From: JBAYVY01 sp041674345
Lineage (GTDB): Bacteria; Planctomycetota; Phycisphaerae; Phycisphaerales; Zrk34
DNA: 7,195 nt
Direction of reading: 5' to 3'
Assembly (NCBI GenBank): GCA_041674345.1
Contig: JBAYVY010000188.1
Coordinates: 1 to 7,195 of the forward strand
Position 1 is the stretch's first letter. Each line of letters opens with the position of its first letter. A program made the translations under genes and the position numbers. The notes below the pieces were generated by a model. That model was not told the origin of the DNA and did no database searches. It saw only the letters and a program-made list of their open reading frames with translations. Below are positions 1-5,593 of the stretch, in pieces.

Positions 1-1
1 C

Positions 2-592
2 TTCGTCACCAAACGCGCCATCTGCCTCGAAGAAAACGCCCACGTCAGTTGGACCCAAGTCGAGACCGGCTCCGCCATCACCTGGAAATATCCCTCCGTC
101 ATCCTCAAAGGCGACAACTCCAAGGGCGAGTTCTATTCCGTCGCCCTCACCAACGGAAAACAACAGGCCGACACCGGCACCAAAATGATCCACATCGGCA
201 AAAACACCCGCTCCACCATCATCTCCAAAGGCATCAGCGCCGGTCGCGGCCAGAACGCCTACCGCGGACTGGTCCAGATCAACAAAGCCGCCGCCAACAG
301 CCGCAACTACACCCAATGCGACTCCATGCTCATCGGCGACAAGTGCGGCGCGCACACCTTCCCCTACATCGACGTCCGCAACACCACCAGCAGCGCCGAA
401 CATGAAGCCAGCACCACGAAAATCGCCGAGGATCAACTGTTCTACTGCAACGCACGCGGCATCGACACCGAAGACGCCGTCTCTCTCCTCGTCAACGGCT
501 TCTGCAAAGAAGTCTTCAGCGAACTCCCCATGGAATTCGCCGTCGAAGCCAATAAACTCCTCGCAATCTCCCTCGAAGGAAGCGTCGGATGA
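2..592 (+). CDS. sufB: SufB, Fe-S cluster scaffold subunit (3' part, 5' end outside window)
   Basis: C-terminal 196 residues of SufB, the scaffold subunit of the SufBC2D complex, where sulfur and iron are assembled into clusters in the cytoplasm. The reading frame is open from base 2 to the TGA at 590-592. The sequence matches my memory of enteric SufB closely: YRGLVQ, TQCDSMLIG, CGAHTFPY, EHEA, EDQLFYC, LPMEFAVEA and the terminal SLEGSVG. Counting back from the C-terminus, the Cys at 317-319 aligns with E. coli C405 and the Glu of EHEA with E434, the residues implicated in sulfur acceptance and cluster assembly. If colinear with the 495-residue E. coli protein, the fragment begins near residue 300. 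Its stop overlaps a downstream ATG (ATGA at 589-592). The operon promoter must lie upstream of the window. Confidence 0.97.
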   Translation, partial: FVTKRAICLEENAHVSWTQVETGSAITWKYPSVILKGDNSKGEFYSVALTNGKQQADTGTKMIHIGKNTRSTIISKGISAGRGQNAYRGLVQINKAAANSRNYTQCDSMLIGDKCGAHTFPYIDVRNTTSSAEHEASTTKIAEDQLFYCNARGIDTEDAVSLLVNGFCKEVFSELPMEFAVEANKLLAISLEGSVG

Positions 593-678
593 ATATGGAA
601 ACAGAACTACCGAAACCGAGCAATCACAAGTGGCAACCAATCGAAGAACCACGGGTGTCATGGCTTGTGCTGCGATGA
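589..678 (+). CDS. Small ORF (29 aa) overlapping the sufB stop; possible N-terminal part of a frameshifted gene
   Basis: A 29-residue frame starts at an ATG that overlaps the sufB stop (ATGA, 589-592). A GAAGGAAG Shine-Dalgarno-like stretch at 575-582, inside the sufB C-terminus, leaves about 8 nt before the start. The product begins MNMETELPKPSNHKWQPIEE and ends VSWLVLR. Its TGA at 676-678 overlaps the ATG at 675 of the next small frame. I do not recognise it. It may be a coupled micro-ORF, or the first half of a roughly 91-residue protein whose second half follows in the -1 frame. The good SD here and the lack of one before 675 favour the second reading. Spurious translation cannot be excluded at this length. 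Confidence 0.35.
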   Translation: MNMETELPKPSNHKWQPIEEPRVSWLVLR

Positions 679-863
679 CGTATTCACGCCGTTTCGACGA
701 ATTAGGCGACCCTACGATCGACGAAGTGATTCCACTACACAACGAACAGCCCTTCGTGTTCACCTGTACCGAAGACCCGCAGAATGTTCAAAGTCGCTTT
801 ATGAGGTGGCTGGAAGAATCAATCGATCTTGGGCTGGAACGCTGGCATATTTCGCAAAAATAA
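675..863 (+). CDS. Hypothetical small protein (62 aa) between sufB and sufC
   Basis: An unrecognised frame from ATG 675 to TAA 861-863. The product starts MTYSRRFDELGDPTIDEV and ends RWLEESIDLGLERWHISQK; it is acidic and soluble-looking, with no membrane segment or metal motif. An in-frame ATG at 660 is an alternative start. There is no Shine-Dalgarno before 675, but the ATG overlaps the previous frame's TGA, which allows coupled reinitiation. Codon use differs from the SUF genes: more A- and T-ending codons (TTA, CTA, TCA, CTT) against their near-uniform C endings. This points to an inserted or horizontally acquired gene, or one under weaker selection. The composition looks protein-like, so I lean towards a real coding sequence, perhaps the C-terminal part of a frameshifted gene starting at 589. 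Confidence 0.45.
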   Translation: MTYSRRFDELGDPTIDEVIPLHNEQPFVFTCTEDPQNVQSRFMRWLEESIDLGLERWHISQK

Positions 864-869
864 CTCTCT

Positions 870-873
870 GGAG
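870..873 (+). promoter_or_regulatory. Shine-Dalgarno site that decides the sufC start
   Basis: GGAG lies 6 nt before GTG 880. It supports the GTG as the sufC start rather than the in-frame TTG at 829, which would add 17 residues that do not resemble a SufC N-terminus. Confidence 0.75.
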
Positions 874-879
874 ATCAAA

Positions 880-1641
880 GTGTCGCTCATCGAAATCAAA
901 AACCTCCACGCCTCCGTCGCCGGTCAGGAAATCCTGCGCGGCGTGAACCTCACGATCAACCCCGGCGAAGTCCATTCCATCATGGGCCCCAACGGCTCCG
1001 GCAAATCCACACTCGCCGGTGTCCTCGCCGGCAAAACCGACTACACCATCACCGAAGGCACCGTCACCTTCAAAGGCGAAAACCTCCTCGCGCTCGAAGC
1101 CCACCAACGCGCCTGTGCCGGTTTGTTCCTGGCGTTCCAATACCCGGTTGAAATTCCGGGGGTTAGCTCGATGCAGTTCCTCAAGGCCGCCGTCAACGCC
1201 AAGCGTGAATACCGCGGCGAGCCGGAGCTTGACGCGGTGAAACTTTTGAAACTCTTCCGTGAAAAATCGAAGATGGTTCACATCGACCCCGAATTCCTCA
1301 AACGCAACATCAACCAGGGATTCAGCGGCGGCGAGAAAAAACGCTTTGAAATTTTCCAGATGGCCGTCCTCGAACCGGCGCTGGGCATCCTCGATGAAAC
1401 CGACTCCGGCCTGGACATCGACGCGCTCCGTATCGTCAGCGAAGGCGTCAACACCATGCGCTCCAAAGATCGCGCCTTCCTGGTCATCACCCACTATCAG
1501 CGATTGCTCGATTACATCGTGCCCGACCATGTGCATGTGCTGGTCGATGGCCGCATCGTCCGCTCCGGCGGAAAAGAACTCGCCCTCGAACTCGAACAAA
1601 GCGGCTACGCCCAGTGGCAAACCGAAACCGTCTCGTTATGA
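880..1641 (+). CDS. sufC: SufC, ABC-type ATPase of the SufBCD complex
   Basis: Cytoplasmic ATPase that binds SufB and SufD and drives conformational change during Fe-S cluster assembly. Length is 253 residues (E. coli SufC is about 248), starting at GTG 880. The ABC elements are complete and in order: Walker A GPNGSGKST at residues 36-44, Q-loop Gln87, signature SGGEKKR at 149-155, Walker B LGILDE at 168-173, D-loop SGLD at 176-179 and switch His205. The stretches DETDSGLDIDAL and ITHYQRLLDYI are characteristic of SufC rather than of transporter ATPases. A minor oddity is Phe after the signature (KKRFEIFQM), where many SufC proteins have Asn. It follows the small unknown ORFs and precedes sufD. 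The TGA is immediately followed by an AAGGA motif. Confidence 0.97.
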   Translation: MSLIEIKNLHASVAGQEILRGVNLTINPGEVHSIMGPNGSGKSTLAGVLAGKTDYTITEGTVTFKGENLLALEAHQRACAGLFLAFQYPVEIPGVSSMQFLKAAVNAKREYRGEPELDAVKLLKLFREKSKMVHIDPEFLKRNINQGFSGGEKKRFEIFQMAVLEPALGILDETDSGLDIDALRIVSEGVNTMRSKDRAFLVITHYQRLLDYIVPDHVHVLVDGRIVRSGGKELALELEQSGYAQWQTETVSL

Positions 1642-1646
1642 AAGGA
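1642..1646 (+). promoter_or_regulatory. Displaced Shine-Dalgarno (AAGGA) for sufD
   Basis: AAGGA follows the sufC TGA directly but lies 85 nt before the sufD ATG at 1732, with an inverted heptamer repeat between. No SD-like motif sits next to the ATG; the 11 nt before it are repeat sequence plus AACC. If the left units (1651-1671) pair with the last three right units (1707-1727), the unpaired spacer is 4 + 4 = 8 nt. In the register that includes the GG/CC pair it is 15 nt. The same arrangement recurs before sufSE. Confidence 0.5.
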
Positions 1647-1650
1647 ATGG

Positions 1651-1727
1651 CTGATTTCTGATTTCTGATTTGGAAGACAAGACGTTGAACCGCGTTCCCA
1701 AATCAGAAATCAGAAATCAGAAATCAG
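1651..1727 (+). repeat. Inverted heptamer repeat (CTGATTT x3 / AAATCAG x4), sufC-sufD spacer
   Basis: The left arm has three exact copies of CTGATTT (1651-1671) followed by GG. The right arm has CC followed by four exact copies of AAATCAG (1700-1727). Arms 1651-1673 and 1698-1720 are perfectly complementary over 23 bp, around a 24-nt loop. The element is AT-rich in a GC-rich context and fills nearly the whole spacer. The extra unit on the right allows at least two pairing registers. It has no T-tract after the stem, so it does not look like an intrinsic terminator. Confidence 0.95.
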
Positions 1728-1731
1728 AACC

Positions 1732-3159
1732 ATGCCCATCACACTCGAACAAACCGACGCCTTCACCGCCGCCATCGACGCGGCTTACGAGCAACTGCCC
1801 GCCGCCGGTTCCTTCGCCGACCTGCGCGCGGATGCTTACCAAAACTTCCGGGGGCTGGGCCTGCCCACCACCCAACACGAAAACTGGAAATACACCTCCC
1901 TCAAATCCTTGGCGCAAACCGCCTTCGTCCTGCCCGCCCCCGGCGAGAAACTTCCGGCGGCGGGGGTCACCGCCGGCGGACTCCGCAAGTTCGCCATCGC
2001 CGATCTCGAAGCCGCTTACCTCGTCCACATCAACGGACGATTCATCCCGGAATTCTCCGAACTGTCCAACCTCGGCGAAGGCGTCACCGTCTGCCCCCTC
2101 ACCCACGCGATCCAACAACATCCCAAGCTCGTCAAGCAACATCTCGGCCAACTCCTCGACACGAAAACCGACGCCTTCAGCGCCCTCAACTCCGCCTTCC
2201 TCACCGACGGCCTGTTCATCCACGTCGCCAAAAACGCGAAAGCCAATCGCCCCCTGCACCTGCTCAACGTCACCACTTCCAACAGCACCGCAAGTCATTG
2301 CGGGGCCTCCGCTCCGCTGATGACCCATCCCCGCAATCTCATCATCGTCGATGAAGGCGCGTCGCTCAGCGTCATCGAACATTACGTGACTTCCGGCACC
2401 AAGCCGGGGCAGAGCGAGTCTTCGAGCGCCGCCCCGGGTTCTTCGGACTCCGTCCATCTCACCAACGCCCTCACCGAACTGTTCGTCGCCGATCGCGCCG
2501 TCGCCCACCACTATGTCCTCGCCCGTGAATCCGAACAATCCTTCAACATCTCCACGCTCAAAATCAAACAGGGCGCCAACTCCGTCGTCCACTCCCACAC
2601 CGCCATCCTCGGCTCCGTCCTGGCGCGCAACAACGTCCATCCGATCCTCGCCGGTGACGACGCCCATTGCCTCATCAACGGCCTCTACATCGGCCACGGC
2701 CACCAACACCTCGACAACGACATGCGCGTTGAACATGCCGGTCTGCGAGGCGACAGCCGCCAGTTCTACAAGGGCATCCTCGACGATCACGCGCGAGGCG
2801 TTTTCACCGGTCGCATCGTCGTCCACCCCGGCGCTCAGCAAACCGACGCCAAGCAAACCAATCGCAATCTGCTGCTCAGCGACGACGCACAGATTCAAGC
2901 CCGGCCCCAGCTCGAAATCTACGCCGACGATGTGAAATGCACCCACGGCGCGAGCACCGGCCAGATCGACCCCGACATGCTCTTTTACCTCGAAGCGCGC
3001 GGCATCGACCGCGCCAGCGCCCGCGCCATGATGATCTTCGCCTTCGCCGCCGAAACCTTTGAGCGCATCGAACTCAAACCCATCGTCACGCTGTTACGCA
3101 ACGAACTGCTCCGCCGCCTTCCTGGCGCCGCCGCGGCGCTGGGTGAAACCTTCGATTGA
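1732..3159 (+). CDS. sufD: SufD, Fe-S assembly scaffold subunit
   Basis: SufB-paralogous beta-helix subunit of SufBC2D, needed for iron acquisition and complex stability. Length is 475 residues, longer than the 423 of E. coli. The N-terminal helical region carries the family motif HENWKYTSL (from residue 49, Trp52). The C-terminal core has LLSDDAQIQARPQLEIYADD, then VKCTHGAS with Cys403 and His405, matching E. coli C358 and H360, then IDPDMLFYLEARGI. Much of the extra length falls in two low-complexity stretches, near residues 185-199 (SNSTASHCGASAPLM) and 221-242 (rich in Ser, Gly, Pro). Both are encoded by palindromic DNA and look like in-frame insertions in surface loops. The ATG start directly follows the heptamer hairpin. 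Confidence 0.95.
   Translation: MPITLEQTDAFTAAIDAAYEQLPAAGSFADLRADAYQNFRGLGLPTTQHENWKYTSLKSLAQTAFVLPAPGEKLPAAGVTAGGLRKFAIADLEAAYLVHINGRFIPEFSELSNLGEGVTVCPLTHAIQQHPKLVKQHLGQLLDTKTDAFSALNSAFLTDGLFIHVAKNAKANRPLHLLNVTTSNSTASHCGASAPLMTHPRNLIIVDEGASLSVIEHYVTSGTKPGQSESSSAAPGSSDSVHLTNALTELFVADRAVAHHYVLARESEQSFNISTLKIKQGANSVVHSHTAILGSVLARNNVHPILAGDDAHCLINGLYIGHGHQHLDNDMRVEHAGLRGDSRQFYKGILDDHARGVFTGRIVVHPGAQQTDAKQTNRNLLLSDDAQIQARPQLEIYADDVKCTHGASTGQIDPDMLFYLEARGIDRASARAMMIFAFAAETFERIELKPIVTLLRNELLRRLPGAAAALGETFD
2288..2303 (+). repeat. Palindrome inside sufD (first extra loop)
   Basis: CCGCAA (2288-2293), loop GTCA, TTGCGG (2298-2303): a perfect 6-bp stem with a 4-nt loop. It lies where SufD carries a short Ser/Ala-rich stretch that I do not expect from the family. 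Confidence 0.55.
2401..2440 (+). repeat. Palindrome inside sufD (second extra loop)
   Basis: AAGCCGGGGC (2401-2410) and GCCCCGGGTT (2431-2440) pair over 10 bp with one mismatch, around a 20-nt loop containing GAGTCTTCGAG. The DNA encodes a Ser/Gly/Pro-rich run within SufD residues 221-242, between two conserved stretches (VIEHYV and the TNALTELFV region). Confidence 0.6.
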
Positions 3160-3164
3160 AAGGA
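3160..3164 (+). promoter_or_regulatory. Displaced Shine-Dalgarno (AAGGA) for sufSE
   Basis: AAGGA directly follows the sufD TGA and lies 105 nt before the ATG at 3270. Only CCGACA separates the hairpin's right arm from the ATG, and it has no SD character. With the stem 3166-3190/3239-3263 folded, the unpaired spacer is 1 + 6 = 7 nt, an ideal SD distance. Confidence 0.5.
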
Positions 3165-3165
3165 A

Positions 3166-3263
3166 ATTTGTGATTTGTGATTTGTGATTTCCAAGCCCGA
3201 CCATGCCGTCTTCGGCTTGGCCGGGATCGGTGGCCTGCAAATCACAAATCCAAAATCAAAAAT
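3166..3263 (+). repeat. Inverted heptamer repeat (GTGATTT units) with nested stem, sufD-sufSE spacer
   Basis: The left arm has three exact GTGATTT units at 3170-3190. The right arm has four units of 7-bp period starting AAATC at 3239, 3246, 3253 and 3260, with the last two bases varying (AC, CA, AA, CG). Positions 3166-3190 pair with 3239-3263 at 22 of 25 positions, including 12 consecutive pairs at the inner end. A second stem is nested in the loop: CCAAGCC (3191-3197) with GGCTTGG (3214-3220). The unit differs from that at the sufC-sufD junction by one base (GTGATTT against CTGATTT). Confidence 0.9.
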
Positions 3264-3269
3264 CCGACA

Positions 3270-5030
3270 ATGACCACGACACACATTCCATCCCGCCCTC
3301 AAACCTTCGACGTCGCCGCCGTTCGCGCCGACTTTCCGATTCTGCATCAGCAGGTCCACGGTCATCCGCTGGTCTATCTCGATAATGCCGCGACCAGCCA
3401 AAAACCCCAATCCGTCATCGACGCCCTCAACGACTACTACCGTGCCGGCAACGCCAACGTCCACCGCGGCATGTACGACCTGTCCATCCGCGCCACCGCC
3501 GCTTACGAACGGGCACGACAGCGCGTCGCCCAGTTCCTCCACGCTTTCAACGAACGCTCCATCATCTTCACGCGCGGCACGACCGAGTCGATCAACCTCG
3601 TCGCCCAGTCCTACGCCCGCAACAACCTCCGTCCCGGCGATCAAGTCCTCATCACCGCGATGGAACACCACTCCAACATCGTCCCCTGGCAACTGGTCTG
3701 CCAGCAAACCGGCGCGAAATTGCTCGTCGCCCCCATCGACGACCGAGGGCAACTCATCTTCAGCGAACTCGAAAAACTGCTGACAAGCCGCGTCAAAATC
3801 GTCTCCGCCGTCCACGTCTCCAACGCCCTGGGCACCATCAACGACGTGCAACGCATCATCGCATCGGCCCAAAAAATCGGCGCGATCACCATGATCGACG
3901 GCGCGCAGGCCGCCCCGCATCAGCGCATCGACGTCGAACAACTCGGCTGCGATTTCTACGCCTTTTCCGGCCACAAACTCTTCGGTCCCACCGGCATCGG
4001 CGTGCTGTACGGCCGGTACGAATTGCTGGCCGACATGAACCCCTGGCAGGGCGGCGGGGAAATGATCCAGTCCGTCACCTTTGAAAAAACCACCTTCGCC
4101 GAACCCCCCGCGCGCTTCGAGGCCGGTACGCCCCACATCGCCGGCGCGATCGGCTTGGCCGCCGCGATCGACTACCTCGATTCCATCGACTTCGATGCCG
4201 CGGTTGCTCACGAACACGCATTGCTCGAACACGGCACACGTCTGCTCCAACAACTTCCGGGGGTGCGACTCATCGGCACCGCCGCGAACAAGGCCGCCGT
4301 CCTTTCTTTCGTCATCGACGGGTTGCATCCCTACGACATCGCCCCCCTGCTCGACCAGCGGGGCATCGCCGTCCGCACCGGCCACCACTGCGCCCAACCC
4401 GTCATGCAACGTTTCAACGTCCCCGCCACCGTCCGCGCCTCCCTCGCCTTCTACAACACCACCGAAGAACTCGACGCTTTCGCCGACGCGCTGCGCCAAA
4501 TCATCATCCACAACAAATCCGTCCCAACACCTGTTTCATCGAAGCGCGGGATGGCCGTCTTCGGCCAGACCGTGGCGCCCCACTTCCCCGATCCCGCCGC
4601 CGATTCCCCCGCCCTCGCCGCCGCCGACATCACCGACGCCTTCGAGCTGCTCGACTCCTGGGACCAGCGATACGACTACATGATGGACCTGGCCAACCGT
4701 CTGCCCCCAATGCCCGACGCGGTGAAAACCGAACAGACCCGCGTCCACGGCTGCCAGTCCACCGTCCATATGATCGCCCGCACCCGTCCCGACACAAACG
4801 ACCAGATCGACTTCCTGGCCGACAGCGATTCCCAACTCGTGCGGGGTCTGATCGCCGTCCTCGCCTACGTTTTCTCCGGCCAGCGTGCGGCGGACATCCT
4901 CGCTTTCAACGTCGAACAATTCTTCCGGGGGATCGGCCTCGATCAGCACCTGACGATGGGCCGCCGCAACGGTCTCAAAGCCATGGTCGATCGTATCCTC
5001 GCGTTGGCGAAAACGTTGAGTGAAAAATAA
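3270..5030 (+). CDS. sufS-sufE: SufS-SufE fusion: cysteine desulfurase with sulfur-acceptor domain
   Basis: One continuous 586-residue frame joins two normally separate proteins. Residues 1 to about 415 are SufS, the PLP-dependent desulfurase that converts cysteine to alanine and holds a persulfide. It has His133 (MEHHSN), Asp210 (MIDGAQ), the PLP lysine Lys236 in SGHKLFGPTGIG, catalytic Cys374 in RTGHHCAQP and Arg389. Each is offset by exactly 10 from E. coli H123, D200, K226, C364 and R379. A Pro/Ala-rich linker follows (about 417-452). Residues 453-586 are SufE, with acceptor Cys495 in VHGCQS and the helical LVRGLIAVLAYVFSG region. The fusion should allow intramolecular transpersulfidation before delivery to SufB. 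An in-frame GTG at 3177 is rejected as start because it lies inside the repeat; ATG 3270 begins MTTTHIPSRPQTFD. Confidence 0.96.
   Translation: MTTTHIPSRPQTFDVAAVRADFPILHQQVHGHPLVYLDNAATSQKPQSVIDALNDYYRAGNANVHRGMYDLSIRATAAYERARQRVAQFLHAFNERSIIFTRGTTESINLVAQSYARNNLRPGDQVLITAMEHHSNIVPWQLVCQQTGAKLLVAPIDDRGQLIFSELEKLLTSRVKIVSAVHVSNALGTINDVQRIIASAQKIGAITMIDGAQAAPHQRIDVEQLGCDFYAFSGHKLFGPTGIGVLYGRYELLADMNPWQGGGEMIQSVTFEKTTFAEPPARFEAGTPHIAGAIGLAAAIDYLDSIDFDAAVAHEHALLEHGTRLLQQLPGVRLIGTAANKAAVLSFVIDGLHPYDIAPLLDQRGIAVRTGHHCAQPVMQRFNVPATVRASLAFYNTTEELDAFADALRQIIIHNKSVPTPVSSKRGMAVFGQTVAPHFPDPAADSPALAAADITDAFELLDSWDQRYDYMMDLANRLPPMPDAVKTEQTRVHGCQSTVHMIARTRPDTNDQIDFLADSDSQLVRGLIAVLAYVFSGQRAADILAFNVEQFFRGIGLDQHLTMGRRNGLKAMVDRILALAKTLSEK
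4553..4566 (+). repeat. Palindrome in the SufS-SufE linker, core shared with the sufD-sufSE spacer
   Basis: GGCCG-TCTT-CGGCC is a perfect 5-bp stem with a tetraloop in the linker-coding DNA. Its 12-nt core GCCGTCTTCGGC (4554-4565) also occurs at 3205-3216 inside the intergenic hairpin loop. It may be a small dispersed palindromic element or a chance match in GC-rich DNA. Confidence 0.4.
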
Positions 5031-5038
5031 ACCACCAC

Positions 5039-5168
5039 AATCCAATGACGAATGACCAAATAATGACCCACCTGCAATGTTCAATCACCCATGCGGATCA
5101 TCGCTCTGCTTTGGTCATTGCTCATTGGATTTTCTTTGGTCATTCGTCATGGGTGTTTGGTCATTAAC
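5039..5168 (+). repeat. Inverted repeat of AATGAC-type units, sufSE-sufT spacer
   Basis: The left arm holds CAATGAC, GAATGAC and a further AATGAC at 5043-5068. Segment 5039-5060 is complementary to 5110-5131 at 20 of 22 positions (a CG/GC swap). Its inner part 5042-5060 is complementary to 5135-5153 at 18 of 19. A third TTTGGTCATTA lies at 5157-5167. The single left arm can therefore pair with either of two right arms, giving alternative hairpins. The units are unrelated in sequence to the TGATTT units of the other two spacers but show the same architecture. This 152-bp spacer holds no gene. No SD follows the sufSE stop here; a weak AGG at 5174-5176 precedes sufT. Confidence 0.9.
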
Positions 5169-5182
5169 CCCACAGGTTTTCC

Positions 5183-5593
5183 ATGAAACTCCCCCAATAC
5201 GGACCCGCCCCCGGAAAGAATCCCAAACCGATGCCGCCCGCCCCCGGAAATAATCCCGAACCACTCCCCGCCGACGCCTCGCTTCACGACCGGATCGTCC
5301 ACGCGCTCAAAAAAGTGTACGACCCCGAAATCCCCGTCGATATCTACGAACTCGGCCTGATCTACGGCATCGACATCTCCGACACTTCCGGGGGCGGGGG
5401 AAAGCGCGTCCACCTTCGCATGACACTCACCAGTCCCAACTGTCCCGAAGCGCAAACCCTTCCGCAGATGGCTGAAAGTTACGTCCGATCCGTTCCGGGG
5501 ATCGAAGAAGTCACCGTCACCATCGTCTGGGATCCGCCCTGGAACCGCGACATGATCAGCGACGAAGCCAAACTCGCCCTAGGCTTGATCTGA
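5183..5593 (+). CDS. sufT: SufT-like DUF59/MIP18-family Fe-S maturation protein
   Basis: A 136-residue member of the DUF59 family, related to SufT and MIP18, which assists Fe-S protein maturation. The domain begins near residue 33 and has VYDPEIPVDIYELGLIYGI (residues 45-63), LTSPNCP with the conserved Cys87, and the C-terminal VWDPPWNRDMISDEAKLALG. The C-terminal motif is typical of bacterial SufT-type proteins encoded with SUF genes, which matches its place as last gene of this operon. Residues 9-30 form a Pro-rich tail made of an 11-residue near-duplication (APGKNPKPMPP, APGNNPEPLPA). A start at ATG 5231 would remove the first copy; I keep 5183 because it has a weak AGG 6 nt upstream. A glycine run at 70-73 is a loop. 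Confidence 0.9.
   Translation: MKLPQYGPAPGKNPKPMPPAPGNNPEPLPADASLHDRIVHALKKVYDPEIPVDIYELGLIYGIDISDTSGGGGKRVHLRMTLTSPNCPEAQTLPQMAESYVRSVPGIEEVTVTIVWDPPWNRDMISDEAKLALGLI
5204..5269 (+). repeat. 33-bp tandem duplication in the 5' end of sufT
   Basis: CCCGCCCCCGGAAA occurs at 5204-5217 and again at 5237-5250, exactly 33 bp apart. Similarity continues through AATCCC and AACC. The duplication keeps frame and doubles a Pro-rich 11-residue unit. Confidence 0.8.

Noticed and set aside
829..879. TTG start adding 17 residues to SufC
   Set aside because: No SD, overlaps the preceding small ORF, and GTG 880 has GGAG at 6 nt and gives a family-typical N-terminus.
1651..1727. CRISPR-like array or intrinsic terminator at the heptamer repeats
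   Set aside because: Units are 7 bp without spacers, arms are inverted, and there is no U-tract after the stem; downstream genes of the same operon follow directly.
3177..3269. GTG start adding 31 residues to SufS
   Set aside because: The extension would be translated from the heptamer repeat and nested hairpin and does not resemble a SufS N-terminus; ATG 3270 does.
799..5084. Long open frames on the - strand opposite sufC, sufD and sufSE (up to about 500 codons)
   Set aside because: They mirror the C-ending codon bias of the + strand genes, have no family motifs, are rich in Val/Asp/Gly as expected for antisense frames, and the + strand genes are unmistakable.
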